64,000 nt of DNA from Leucobacter sp. G161 (GTDB taxonomy: Bacteria; Actinomycetota; Actinomycetes; Actinomycetales; Microbacteriaceae), in NCBI RefSeq assembly GCF_001482305.1, contig NZ_LOHP01000017.1:124001-188000 (forward strand), in the 5' to 3' direction. This document shows, in pieces, positions 19,020-28,023 of the stretch. The position numbers were made by a program, and so were the translations under genes. The notes beneath the pieces are model-generated. The model did not search any database and was not told where the DNA came from. It was given only the letters and a program-made list of their open reading frames with translations. The stretch's first letter is position 1. Each line of letters starts with the position of its first letter.

Positions 19020-20312
19020 GTGACTGAAACACCTGCGGCTCAGGCCACCGCCAAGCTGAGCTTCCCCGGAGGATCCGCTGAGTTCCCAATCATTCCTTCG
19101 GTTGATGGGCCCGACGCGATCGACCTCAGCTCGCTCACGAAGCAGAGCGGCTACACCGGACTTGACTACGGCTTTGTGAACACGGCTTCGACGAAGTCCG
19201 AGATTACGTACATCGACGGCGAAGCCGGGATCCTCCGCTACCGCGGATATCCCATTGACGAGCTCGCGCAGGCGTCGACCTTCCTCGAGGTCGCCTACCT
19301 GCTCATCTATGGCGAGCTCCCCACTGCGGATGAGCTTGCGGGCTTCGACAACGAGATTCGCCGACACACGCTGCTCCACGAGGACATGCGGTACTACTTC
19401 GAAGGCGTGCCGCACACCGCGCACCCGATGGCAGTGCTCTCCGGCGGTCTGCAGACGATGTCGACCTACTACGAAGACTCGCTCGACACAGCGGTGCCCG
19501 AGTTCGTTGAGGTGAACACGATCCGGCTGCTCGCGAAGCTTCCCGTGCTTGCTGCATACGCGCACAAGAAGTCGATTGGCCAGGCGTTCCTGTACCCGGA
19601 CAATAATCTGAGCTTCGTCGAGAACTTCCTCCGACTGAACTTCGGCAATAAGGCCGAAAAGTACGAGATGAACCCCGTACTTGTTGATGCGCTCGACAAG
19701 CTCCTCATTCTCCACGCCGATCACGAGCAGAACGCCTCGACGTCGACCGTGCGCCTCGTCGGCTCCACCGGCGCGAACATGTTCTCCTCGATCTCCGCTG
19801 GCATCAATGCGCTCTCGGGCCCGCTGCACGGCGGCGCAAACGAAGCAGTGCTCGATATGCTCGCCCAGATCCGCGACTCAGGTCAGAGCGTCGAAACCTT
19901 CGTTGAGAAGGTCAAGAACAAGGAAGACGGCGTGAAGCTTATGGGCTTCGGACACCGCGTCTACAAGAACTATGATCCGCGCGCACGCATCGTCAAGGAC
20001 AGCGCTGCAAAGGTGCTCGAAGAGCTCGGTGTGAACGATCCGCTCCTCGCCCTCGCGCAGGAGCTCGAGCAGATCGCGCTCGAGGACGACTACTTCAAGG
20101 AGCGCAAGCTCTATCCGAACGTCGACTTCTACACCGGCGTGATCTACAAGGCGATGGGCTTCCCGACGCGTATGTTCACGGTGCTGTTCGCAATCGGCCG
20201 GCTCCCCGGCTGGATCGCGCAGTGGCGCGAGGCGCGACTCGACCCGCAGACCAAGATCGGTCGCCCGCAGCAGCTTTACTTGGGCTCACCGGAGCGCCAC
20301 CTCGGCCGCTAG
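19020..20312 (+). CDS. gltA: Type II citrate synthase
   Basis: A 430-aa enzyme condensing oxaloacetate and acetyl-CoA at the entry of the TCA cycle. The catalytic triad is visible as His in HADHEQNAST, His in GFGHRVYKNYDPRA and Asp in NVDFYTG. GTG start preceded by GAGGAG; a longer in-frame reading from 18990 adds ten residues without support. The C-terminus IGRPQQLYLG is typical. It ends at a strong hairpin facing the convergent aminotransferase gene. Confidence 0.97.
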   Translation: MTETPAAQATAKLSFPGGSAEFPIIPSVDGPDAIDLSSLTKQSGYTGLDYGFVNTASTKSEITYIDGEAGILRYRGYPIDELAQASTFLEVAYLLIYGELPTADELAGFDNEIRRHTLLHEDMRYYFEGVPHTAHPMAVLSGGLQTMSTYYEDSLDTAVPEFVEVNTIRLLAKLPVLAAYAHKKSIGQAFLYPDNNLSFVENFLRLNFGNKAEKYEMNPVLVDALDKLLILHADHEQNASTSTVRLVGSTGANMFSSISAGINALSGPLHGGANEAVLDMLAQIRDSGQSVETFVEKVKNKEDGVKLMGFGHRVYKNYDPRARIVKDSAAKVLEELGVNDPLLALAQELEQIALEDDYFKERKLYPNVDFYTGVIYKAMGFPTRMFTVLFAIGRLPGWIAQWREARLDPQTKIGRPQQLYLGSPERHLGR

Positions 20313-20328
20313 TTAGTCGTGAGGTAAC

Positions 20329-20372
20329 CCAGATGCCGGCGTCACACCTCGGAGTGTGGCGCCGGCATCTGG
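20329..20372. terminator. Bidirectional terminator between gltA and the aminotransferase gene
   Basis: A 19-bp stem with one mismatch: CCAGATGCCGGCGTCACAC (20329-20347) against GTGTGGCGCCGGCATCTGG (20354-20372), with a 6-nt loop, between two convergent genes. Confidence 0.8.
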
Positions 20373-20375
20373 CGT

Positions 20376-21605
20376 TTAGGCCGCGGTGCGCAAGACGGAC
20401 ACACACTCGCCGATGAGGGCGATGGCATCGCGGATCTCGGTTTCGGTGGCCACAGCGGGCGGCGCCATGCGGAGAGTCTTGCCCTGGGTATCTTTCACCA
20501 GCACGCCCCGGTTGCGGAGCTCCTGTGCAACTGCCTGCGCGGGCGCGAATGCCGGGTCGATGTCAACGCCGGCCCAGAGTCCAATTGACCGGACTGCGGT
20601 CACTTCCGGTAGTTCCGAGAGAAGGGCGAGTGCCTCAGCAAGGACGTCGCCGAGCTGCGACACTCGGGGGAGAAACGCAGGATCGCGCAGTTCCGCGATC
20701 ACGCTGCGTGTGACGGCTGACGCAAACGGGCTGCCGCCGAACGTCGACCCGTGGCTTCCCGGGGTAAAAACATCGAGAAACGCGGAATCACCAAGCAGCG
20801 CGGACACCGGGAGGATCCCGCCGCTGAGGACCTTCCCGACAGCAACGAGATCGGGACGCACGCCGAAGTGCTCAGATGCGAAGAGCTTGCCGGTGCGGCC
20901 CATGCCGGACTGCACCTCGTCGGCGATGAAGACAATCCGCTCCGCCGTCGTGAACTCACGAAGCTCCTCAAAAAACCCGGCAGGGGGCAGAATCACGCCG
21001 GCTTCGCCCTGGACCGGTTCGATGAGGACAGCAACGACAGGAGATGCTGCTGCGACCTGCCGCACGGCCTCCATGTCGCCGAACGGTACGGTGACGAAAC
21101 CCGGGGTGTAGGGCCCGTAGCCGGCCCGCGCGACGGGATCGTCGGAGCCCGAGATGATCGTGCTGGTGCGGCCATGGAAATTCTTGGAGAACGTGATGAT
21201 GACGCCCTCATCCTCGCCAAGTGCGCGGTGCGTGTGCGCCCACTTGCGGGCACATTTGATCGCGGTTTCGATCGCTTCGGCACCAGTGTTCATGAGGAGT
21301 ACGCGTTCGAAGCCGGTGAGCTCAGTGAGCTCCTGTACGCAGGCGGCGAGCTCGTCATTGTAGAACGCGCGCGAGGTAAGCGTCAGCCGGTCGAGCTGAG
21401 CGTGGGCGGCTGCCGTGATCCGTGGCGGGCGATGGCCAAACAGCATGGTCGAGAAGCCTCCGAGGAAATCGAGGTAGCGAACACCCTCGATGTCGGTGAC
21501 GTACGCGCCGTCGCCCTCTGTAAGCACGATCGGTACTGGCGCGTAATTTGAGGCCGCGTGAGCCTCGGTGATGGCGATAGTGAGGGCAGTCTGTGTCTGA
21601 CTCAT
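20376..21605 (-). CDS. rocD: Class III aminotransferase, ornithine aminotransferase-like
   Basis: A 409-aa PLP enzyme. PLP-site features: MNTGAEA (105-111), FHGRT, D229 in FIADEVQSG and the Schiff-base lysine K258 in VGKVLSGG. The segments SRAFYND, ERVLLMNTGAEA and VLVKDTQGKTLRMAPP match ornithine delta-aminotransferase (RocD), which makes glutamate 5-semialdehyde, better than GabT or ArgD. A strong AGAAGGAG ribosome site 8 nt before the ATG at 21605 fixes the start. It lies 43 nt after lhgO on the same strand, so the two form an operon. Acetylornithine or another omega-amine cannot be excluded as substrate. Confidence 0.88.
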   Translation of the reverse strand: MSQTQTALTIAITEAHAASNYAPVPIVLTEGDGAYVTDIEGVRYLDFLGGFSTMLFGHRPPRITAAAHAQLDRLTLTSRAFYNDELAACVQELTELTGFERVLLMNTGAEAIETAIKCARKWAHTHRALGEDEGVIITFSKNFHGRTSTIISGSDDPVARAGYGPYTPGFVTVPFGDMEAVRQVAAASPVVAVLIEPVQGEAGVILPPAGFFEELREFTTAERIVFIADEVQSGMGRTGKLFASEHFGVRPDLVAVGKVLSGGILPVSALLGDSAFLDVFTPGSHGSTFGGSPFASAVTRSVIAELRDPAFLPRVSQLGDVLAEALALLSELPEVTAVRSIGLWAGVDIDPAFAPAQAVAQELRNRGVLVKDTQGKTLRMAPPAVATETEIRDAIALIGECVSVLRTAA

Positions 21606-21648
21606 GAGGTGGTCTCCTTCTGTTGTAATGGGTGGTGTGTGGGGGTGT

Positions 21649-22872
21649 TTAGGTGTTGCGACCCGGCTTGGTGAGCCGATCGTCGGCCAGAATCTCTTCG
21701 ATGATGTGCTCCGCGATTGCCATTGCTGAGGTTGCTGCGGGTGAGGGGGCGTTCCGCACGAAGACAGCGTTGTCAAAGCGCTGGATGACGAAGTCGTCTT
21801 CGAGGGAACCGTCGGCGTTCATAGCTTGCGCGCGAATGCCGCGTGGGCCCGGGCTGAGATCTGCCGACACCAGGCCGGGAATGAAATCCTGTGCGCCGGA
21901 AAGGAACGAACGCTTGTTGGCGGTGCGAAGCTGGTCGAGAGCCTCACCGAGGTTGTGGCGGGCGAACCGCCAGAATGCCGAAGACGAGGCGATCTGCAGG
22001 GCGTCGGGAAGATTGAAACCCAAACGACTGTACTGCTCACGAGCGAACGACAGAAAAGCGTTGGGGCCAACAGTGACGTCCCCATCGACAGTGCGGGTGA
22101 GATGCACGCCAAGGAACGGATAGTCGGGGTCTGGAACCGGATACAGCAGGCCGTTCACGAGCGCTGCCTTTTCCGGAGCGAGCTTGTAATAGTCGCCCGA
22201 GAACGGAACGATCGCTGGGTATTTGCCTGCACCGGAGCGTTTGGCAAGCCGGTCTGACTGCAAGCCATTGCACGCGATGACATAGTCAAAGGCCTCGTCG
22301 CCGGTTGACGACTCCACAATTTGCTCGGTGCCACGGCGGGAAATCCGAGAAACCGTAGTGCCGAGCCGGACCTCGCCGCCTGCTTGCCGGACGTCGTCAA
22401 GCAGTGCGCGGGTGACACCGGGGTAGTCGACGATCGCGGTATGCGGGGAGTGGATCGCCGCGGTGCCAACGCAGTGTGGCTCAATCTGTCGCATGGCATC
22501 CTCGCCGATGATTGCGACATCGGGAACGCCATTTGCCTGTGCCTTTCTTAGAATGATGTCGAGCTGTGCGAGCTGTCCCTCGGTGTGAGCGACGACGAGC
22601 TTGCCGCAGGCGTCGTAGCGGATGTCGCGCGACGTTGCATACGCTTCTAACAGTTCGACGCCCCGCCGGGTGAGTCGTGCTTTCAAGCTACCTGGCGGGT
22701 AATACAGCCCCGCGTGCACAACTCCGCTGTTGTGGCCAGTCTGGTGCGTGCCCGGTTCACTCTCCTTCTCGAATAGAACGACCGAGTGCGAATCGTTGTT
22801 CGCGGTCAGTTGCGCTGCGACGGAGGCGCCGATGATGCCGCCTCCGATCACCGCGATGCGTCGTGTGTGCAT
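21649..22872 (-). CDS. lhgO: L-2-hydroxyglutarate oxidase/dehydrogenase
   Basis: A 407-aa FAD-dependent oxidoreductase of the DAO superfamily. FAD motif GGGIIGASVAAQL near the start. The LhgO-like segments GTHQTGHNSGVVHAGLYYPP, YDACGKLVVA and VPVPDP-like PVPDPDYPFLGVH fit enzymes that oxidise L-2-hydroxyglutarate to 2-oxoglutarate, feeding electrons to the quinone pool. The ATG at 22872 has AGAGGT just upstream. The gene is divergent from the GntR regulator by only 33 bp. In E. coli lhgO lies in the csiD-lhgO-gabDTP operon with the GntR repressor CsiR; CsiD (glutarate hydroxylase) is not found here. Confidence 0.88.
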   Translation of the reverse strand: MHTRRIAVIGGGIIGASVAAQLTANNDSHSVVLFEKESEPGTHQTGHNSGVVHAGLYYPPGSLKARLTRRGVELLEAYATSRDIRYDACGKLVVAHTEGQLAQLDIILRKAQANGVPDVAIIGEDAMRQIEPHCVGTAAIHSPHTAIVDYPGVTRALLDDVRQAGGEVRLGTTVSRISRRGTEQIVESSTGDEAFDYVIACNGLQSDRLAKRSGAGKYPAIVPFSGDYYKLAPEKAALVNGLLYPVPDPDYPFLGVHLTRTVDGDVTVGPNAFLSFAREQYSRLGFNLPDALQIASSSAFWRFARHNLGEALDQLRTANKRSFLSGAQDFIPGLVSADLSPGPRGIRAQAMNADGSLEDDFVIQRFDNAVFVRNAPSPAATSAMAIAEHIIEEILADDRLTKPGRNT

Positions 22873-22905
22873 ACGTACCTCTTTCAGAAGTGCCATAGTG
22901 GGGGT

Positions 22906-23604
22906 GTGGAAAAGCTCTCAAAACAAGACAGTTTGGCTCGCCGGGCGATGGAACAGATTCGCTCGGAGATCACCAGCGGCCGACTTGAGCCGGGCACGAT
23001 GGTGTCTGCGGTGCAGTTGGCTGAACGGATTGGAGTGTCGAGGACGCCGATTCGTGACGCGCTGCTGCAGCTTGAGCAGGCGGGCATGGTGCGCATTGAA
23101 AAGAACCGCGGGGCAACGATTCTCGCCACCACGTTGGAAGACCTGCTCGAAGTCTTCCAATTGCGACTCATGCTCGAAGTACCTGCTGCTGGCCAGGCGG
23201 CACGCGTGCGGAGCGACGAACAGCTTGCCGCGATCCTGGAGTGTTTCACCGCCATGGGTGACGCCACCTCCGACCCGGAACAGCTGCTCGTATTGGATCG
23301 CGACCTGCATATCCTCATCGCGGAGGCGTCGGGCAACAGCAGGCTCTCTGGCCTACTCATGGACCTGCGTAACCTGGTGCTGACTCGGGGAGTGGGAACA
23401 ACCTCAACGGCGAGAACCGGGCAGGAGCTCGTTGATGACCACGCAGGTCTCGTTGCAGCGATTGCACAGGGCGACGCCGATGTGGCTTCTGCCGAGATGA
23501 AGCGGCACATCAAGAACACCGCCCACCTGCTGCTTGCGCAGGAGGCTGCGGGAGATCCCGAGCACGGACCAGCGTGGGTGTCCGAACAGCTCGAGTGGCT
23601 GTAG
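22906..23604 (+). CDS. GntR-family regulator with FCD domain
   Basis: A 232-aa FadR-type regulator. N-terminal winged helix (about 10-75: RRAMEQIRSEI, SAVQLAERIGVSRTPIRDAL, RIEKNRGATI). C-terminal FCD ligand domain with likely metal ligands in LDRDLHILIAE, VDDHAGLV and MKRHIKN. It probably senses a pathway acid such as a hydroxy or dicarboxylate and controls both the divergent lhgO-rocD and the downstream transporter operon. GTG 22906 is chosen because the HTH starts soon after; CATAGT 7 bp before it looks like a -10 element, so the message may be leaderless. The frame upstream lies antisense to lhgO. Confidence 0.88.
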   Translation: MEKLSKQDSLARRAMEQIRSEITSGRLEPGTMVSAVQLAERIGVSRTPIRDALLQLEQAGMVRIEKNRGATILATTLEDLLEVFQLRLMLEVPAAGQAARVRSDEQLAAILECFTAMGDATSDPEQLLVLDRDLHILIAEASGNSRLSGLLMDLRNLVLTRGVGTTSTARTGQELVDDHAGLVAAIAQGDADVASAEMKRHIKNTAHLLLAQEAAGDPEHGPAWVSEQLEWL

Positions 23605-23750
23605 CGCTCGCAACCGCCGGGCAGGGGTAAGTTGCGGCCTGACGGCCGCAGGTGAGGCGAGGAAAAACTCCTCAACGACTGCGTTACCATGCGGCCTCCT
23701 ATGCCGATTCTTCCCCGGAATATGGGGCGAGCAATCGAAGCTTAATTTAA

Positions 23751-23780
23751 GTTGCATGCAACGTGCAACCTGTGTATTCT
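23751..23780 (+). promoter_or_regulatory. Promoter of the ABC/ALDH/argJ-2 operon with overlapping GntR-type palindrome
   Basis: A -35-like TTGCAT (23752-23757) and -10-like TATTCT (23775-23780) are separated by 17 bp. The -35 lies inside the perfect palindrome GTTGCATGCAAC (23751-23762), and a further GTGCAAC half-site follows. A palindrome over the -35 is the expected layout for repression by the adjacent GntR protein. The gap 23605-23867 contains no gene. Confidence 0.5.
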
Positions 23781-23867
23781 GATATCCGTGCAGCCGGGGC
23801 GGTCCAGCGATGAAGTCGACTCCGGGCCGCCAAACCGTGAGTTTTTCCATACCCAAAGGAGGGTTCT

Positions 23868-24770
23868 ATGAACATGAAACGTGGAGCAGTGGCCGCGTGC
23901 ATCGTAGGTAGTGCAGTGCTGGCGCTGACCAGTTGTGCGCAGCCGGATGGCGGTCAGGCTGGAGAAGCGGTAGCGCCCACCGTGAACACCGACGCCCCGC
24001 TATACGAGCAGTTGCCCGATCGGATCAAAGAGGCCGGGAAGATCGTCAACGCCGGGGATCTGACATACGCCCCGTTCGAGTGGTTGCAGGAAGACGGCAA
24101 GACGGTGAAAGGTATTGACGTCGATATCGCAAGCGCCTTGAGCGAACAGATCGGGGTACCGTTCGACTGGCAGGACGTGAAGACAGAGGCTGCTCTCAGC
24201 GGCATCCAGTCGAAACGATACGATGCCCTGCTCGCTTCGATGACTTATACAGATGAGCGTGCCGAGGTCTACGACTATGTGACGTACCTGAAAGCGGCAT
24301 CTGGTTTTATTACCGCCCCTGACCGGGTGGGCGAATTCACTGCGGTCGAGGACTTTTGTGGAAAGAAGGTCGCCGGCACGCGGGGGACTATCCAGATCAC
24401 CCAAGTCGAGGAGCTCAGCGCCGAGTGCGTGGCAGACGGCAAGGAGCCGGTGGCGATTCAGATGCTCGACAGCGATCAGGCCGGAATTCTTCAGATCCGC
24501 CAGGGCGGTGTTGATGCAAGCGTCATTCTTGGCGCAGTCGGCTCCTACGCAGTCTCACAGTCGGAAGGGGCTGTCGAACTCATCCCGGGCCTGACGCTGG
24601 GGGATAGCGTCTACGGAATCATGCTCAACAAGGATGACGTTGAACTGCGCGACGTGTTGCTTGCAGGAATGAACGCGATCATCGCGGACGGCAGCTATGC
24701 GGACATTCTCGAGGAGTGGGGCGTCAGCGACCTTGCTCTCACCGAATCACTGATTAACAACGGACGATAG
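23868..24770 (+). CDS. Polar amino-acid ABC transporter substrate-binding lipoprotein
   Basis: A 300-aa type II periplasmic-binding protein with lipobox LTSC (about Cys23). Features of the SBP_bac_3 family: DLTYAPFEW, GIDVDIASALSE, SMTYTDERAEVYDY, and GTRGTIQ in place of the usual RxGT motif that holds the ligand carboxylate. A perfect AAAGGAGG site precedes the ATG. It is first in the operon with the permease, ATPase, aldehyde dehydrogenase and second argJ genes, so it probably delivers the substrate these enzymes degrade, perhaps ornithine or an N-acyl or hydroxy relative. Confidence 0.92.
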   Translation: MNMKRGAVAACIVGSAVLALTSCAQPDGGQAGEAVAPTVNTDAPLYEQLPDRIKEAGKIVNAGDLTYAPFEWLQEDGKTVKGIDVDIASALSEQIGVPFDWQDVKTEAALSGIQSKRYDALLASMTYTDERAEVYDYVTYLKAASGFITAPDRVGEFTAVEDFCGKKVAGTRGTIQITQVEELSAECVADGKEPVAIQMLDSDQAGILQIRQGGVDASVILGAVGSYAVSQSEGAVELIPGLTLGDSVYGIMLNKDDVELRDVLLAGMNAIIADGSYADILEEWGVSDLALTESLINNGR

Positions 24771-24778
24771 GCACGAGC

Positions 24779-25690
24779 ATGGCCACTCCGAACACGATGA
24801 CGATCACCCTCCCCGGTGAGGACGAGCAACTATTCAAACTCGTCCGGCACAAGAGCGTGGGTTCAGCGATCGCCGCAGTACTCGTCCTATTGGTGATCGC
24901 CGGTGTCATCGCGGCGTTCGTTTTTGCCGACATCGACTACGCGGTCACCCTGAAGTACCTCTTCGACCCCCAGATCCTCAGCGGAGTCGTGACGACGCTG
25001 GAACTGACGGTCATCTCGATGCTTGTCGGCGTCATGCTCGGAGTGGTCACCGCCCTGTTGCGGGAATCGAAGAACCGAGTGCTCTCGGGTGCCGCGGGCT
25101 TTTACACCTGGCTATTCCGAGGAACCCCGGTTCTTGTCCAACTCCTGATCTGGTTCAATATCGCGCTTGTCATACCCACTGTCTCCTTCTTCGGGATGTG
25201 GACTGTGAGCACGAATACCATCATGACACCGTTCCTCGCCGCAATCCTGGCACTCGGAATCAACGAGGGCTCCTACATGTCGGAAATCGTCAGGGCCGGG
25301 TTGCTGGCGGTAGACAAGGGGCAGGCGGAGGCTGCGCTCGCGCTGGGCATGCGGAAGCGCCGAGTCATGCTGTCTGTGGTGTTGCCGCAGGCGCTTCGGA
25401 TTATCCTGCCGCCTGCAGGGAACCAGCTCATTGCGATGCTGAAAACCTCTGCGCTCGCATACACGATTTCGGTATCTGAGCTGCTCAATGGGGCCTTCCG
25501 CATCTACACACTCAACTACAAGGTCATTGAGCTGCTGTTCACTGCCTCAATTTGGTATCTGTTTATGACAACCGTGCTGACCTTCCTACAGAGCTGGCTG
25601 GAGCGCCGGATGAACCGTGGGTTCGCTGGCGAAGCTGCCCCGAGTATGAAGAAGCGCTGGCTGAAAAACACCTTTGGAGTAACACGATGA
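24779..25690 (+). CDS. Amino-acid ABC transporter permease (HisM/HisQ type)
   Basis: A 303-aa inner-membrane permease of the polar amino-acid family. A long N-terminal part with one helix precedes the core. The core carries the family segments [25 protein letters not shown] and the EAA loop EAALALGM, which contacts the ATPase. Only one permease gene is present, so a homodimer is likely. It overlaps the ATPase gene by four bases (ATGA). Confidence 0.92.
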   Translation: MATPNTMTITLPGEDEQLFKLVRHKSVGSAIAAVLVLLVIAGVIAAFVFADIDYAVTLKYLFDPQILSGVVTTLELTVISMLVGVMLGVVTALLRESKNRVLSGAAGFYTWLFRGTPVLVQLLIWFNIALVIPTVSFFGMWTVSTNTIMTPFLAAILALGINEGSYMSEIVRAGLLAVDKGQAEAALALGMRKRRVMLSVVLPQALRIILPPAGNQLIAMLKTSALAYTISVSELLNGAFRIYTLNYKVIELLFTASIWYLFMTTVLTFLQSWLERRMNRGFAGEAAPSMKKRWLKNTFGVTR

Positions 25691-26487
25691 GCGAAGCAAC
25701 CGTGATCCGGGCCGAGGGCGTCAGCAAACGCTTTGGGGACAACCATGTACTGAAACACATCAACATGACCGTTGATAAGGGCGAAGTCGTTGTGCTGCTC
25801 GGACCTTCCGGGTCTGGGAAGTCGACGTTTCTCCGCTGCATCAACAACCTCGAACGCATCGACGACGGCCTGCTTGCAGTGAACGGCGAGCTCTCTGGCT
25901 ACCGCCGTGACGGCGACACCCTCTACGAACTCAGCGAGAAACAAATCGCGAAGCACCGCGAGCAGGTAGGAATGGTGTTTCAACGCTTCAACCTGTTCCC
26001 GCACATGACAGTTCTTGAGAACGTCATGCTTGCCCCGGTGAAGGTGAAGCGAGCCGACCGTCGGGCAAGTGAGGAGCATGCCCGCGAGCTGCTCACCCGA
26101 GTGGGGCTTCCCGAGAAAGCAGATGCCTACCCGGCACAACTATCGGGGGGACAGCAGCAGCGTGTAGCGATTGCTCGAGCTCTTGCGATGCGGCCGAGCA
26201 TTATGCTCTTTGACGAACCGACGAGCGCCCTTGACCCCGAACTGGTCGGCGAGGTGCTTGACGTGATGAAGAAGCTTGCCGCCGAGGGGATGACGATGGT
26301 CGTGGTGACACACGAGATGACGTTCGCCCGGGAGGTCGCCGACCGAGTCGTGTTCATGGCGGACGGTTACATCGTAGAGACTGGATCGCCCGAAGCTGTC
26401 TTCGGTAACCCCCAGCACGAGCGCACCCGGGCATTTCTCCGAACTGTGCGCGACGAACCAGCCGATAGCACGGCGCACACCATCTGA
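25687..26487 (+). CDS. Amino-acid ABC transporter ATP-binding protein
   Basis: A 266-aa ATPase of the GlnQ/HisP family. Walker [11 protein letters not shown]-loop [17 protein letters not shown], signature [15 protein letters not shown], Walker [14 protein letters not shown], switch His in VVTHEM. It has the small insertion after FLRCINNLE typical of basic-amino-acid transporters of the HisP group ([15 protein letters not shown]). The ATG overlaps the permease stop. Confidence 0.94.
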   Translation: MSEATVIRAEGVSKRFGDNHVLKHINMTVDKGEVVVLLGPSGSGKSTFLRCINNLERIDDGLLAVNGELSGYRRDGDTLYELSEKQIAKHREQVGMVFQRFNLFPHMTVLENVMLAPVKVKRADRRASEEHARELLTRVGLPEKADAYPAQLSGGQQQRVAIARALAMRPSIMLFDEPTSALDPELVGEVLDVMKKLAAEGMTMVVVTHEMTFAREVADRVVFMADGYIVETGSPEAVFGNPQHERTRAFLRTVRDEPADSTAHTI

Positions 26488-26502
26488 GAAGGACCCATCG
26501 AC

Positions 26503-27993
26503 ATGCCTACGTTCCCCACACTCGATGCGCACGACGCGTTCCTCGCCACGTTCGACACTGGCGCACGAATTCCAGGAGCTGACACCTCAACGTTTGAACG
26601 ATTCGCTGTCGTGGATCCCGCGACCGGAGGCGGAATCGCGCAAGTGGCTGACACGCCGATATCCCTGGCAGCACACTGCATGCAGACCGCTACCCGCGGC
26701 TTCGACAACTGGTCCAAACACACTCCGCGCGGTCGCTCGAATGTGCTTGCGCGCGCCGCTCATATGCTCCTCGAACGCATCGACACGTTCGCGGCAACCA
26801 TGACGCGAGAAATGGGAAAGCCGCTTGAAGAGGCGCGCGCCGAAGTGCGCTTCTCAGCGGACTACTTCAGGTGGTACTCCGAGGAGGCTGTGAGATCTCA
26901 CGGTGGGTATCGTGAGGCCCCGGGCGGGGGCGCCCGTCTCATTGTCACCCGGCAGCCCGTAGGTGTCGCACTGCTCATCACGCCGTGGAACTTCCCGCTG
27001 GCTATGGGCGCGCGCAAATCAGCTGCCGCGCTCGCCGCCGGCTGTTCCGTGATCCTCAAACCAGCGGAAGCTACGCCGTTGACTTCGCTGCTACTCGGTG
27101 ACGTGCTCGTTGACGCCGGCGTACCCCCTGAGGCATTCCAAGTCGTGACGACGTCCGACTCGGCCGGATGGTCGCGGGCACTGATGTCCGATCAGCAATT
27201 GAAGAAGGTCTCATTCACTGGCTCCACCCGGGTTGGCTCGATGCTCATTGAGCAGTCAGCGCAGCACATCCAGAAGCTCTCGTTGGAACTCGGCGGGGAT
27301 GCACCGTTTCTCGTGTTTGATGACGCTGACCTTGAGCGTGCCGTCGAGAGCGCCGTCATCTCAAAGATCCGGAACGGAGGGCAGGCCTGCGTTGCAGCGA
27401 ACAGGTTCTTGGTGCAAGAGGGCATCGCCGAGGAGTTCACCGCCGAGCTCGCGAAGCGCCTCAACGCGCTCACAGTGGGGTCGGGGTTTGCGGAGGGCGT
27501 AGACCTCGGACCGCTCATCAGCGAGCGTGCTCACGGGCAAGTGAATGACCTCGTCACAGGTGCCCTGGAGCTTGGCGCCGCGAACGCATGCGCTTTCACC
27601 CAGCCTGACGGTCCCGGGTTCTTTATGCATCCGGCGCTGCTCACCAACGTGCCTGAAACGGCATCGATCTCGTCCGCCGAGATTTTTGCGCCGATCGCTG
27701 TCGTCGGAACCTTCCGCACACCTGCTGAAGCGGTCGCACGCGCGAACGACACTCCTTTCGGGCTTGCTGGCTACGTCTTCTCCCAGGACATCGACCAGGC
27801 TTTCGGAGTCGCACACGCCCTCAACGTTGGCGTTCTCGGTATCAACAAGGGGCTCGTTGCTGACGCTTCCAGTCCGTTTGGTGGCATCGGATACTCAGGA
27901 TATGGCAAGGAGGGCGGAGTCGAGGGGATGCAAGATTTCCAGACTGTCAAGCAGTTCAACCTTGATATGCCGTCCGCGGCATTCCTCGGTTAA
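26503..27993 (+). CDS. Aldehyde dehydrogenase, succinate-semialdehyde dehydrogenase (GabD) type
   Basis: A 496-aa NAD(P)-dependent aldehyde dehydrogenase. Motifs: TPWNFPLAMGARK, FTGSTRVG, the catalytic Glu in SLELGGDAPF and the catalytic Cys in GGQACVAANRF, then GGIGYSGYGKEGG near the end, all in the GabD/SSADH style. SAEIFAPIAVV replaces the common EEIFGPV-type motif. In this operon it probably oxidises the semialdehyde made by the RocD-like enzyme (glutamate, N-acetylglutamate or 2-hydroxyglutarate semialdehyde). It starts 15 nt after the ATPase gene. Confidence 0.9.
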   Translation: MPTFPTLDAHDAFLATFDTGARIPGADTSTFERFAVVDPATGGGIAQVADTPISLAAHCMQTATRGFDNWSKHTPRGRSNVLARAAHMLLERIDTFAATMTREMGKPLEEARAEVRFSADYFRWYSEEAVRSHGGYREAPGGGARLIVTRQPVGVALLITPWNFPLAMGARKSAAALAAGCSVILKPAEATPLTSLLLGDVLVDAGVPPEAFQVVTTSDSAGWSRALMSDQQLKKVSFTGSTRVGSMLIEQSAQHIQKLSLELGGDAPFLVFDDADLERAVESAVISKIRNGGQACVAANRFLVQEGIAEEFTAELAKRLNALTVGSGFAEGVDLGPLISERAHGQVNDLVTGALELGAANACAFTQPDGPGFFMHPALLTNVPETASISSAEIFAPIAVVGTFRTPAEAVARANDTPFGLAGYVFSQDIDQAFGVAHALNVGVLGINKGLVADASSPFGGIGYSGYGKEGGVEGMQDFQTVKQFNLDMPSAAFLG

Positions 27994-28023
27994 TCCGTCC
28001 GTGACCCAGGAAAGCGTGTCTCT

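Noticed and set aside
18361-19089. Minus-strand frame across fdxA and the start of gltA
   Set aside because: It is antisense to an unmistakable ferredoxin and has no recognisable domain.
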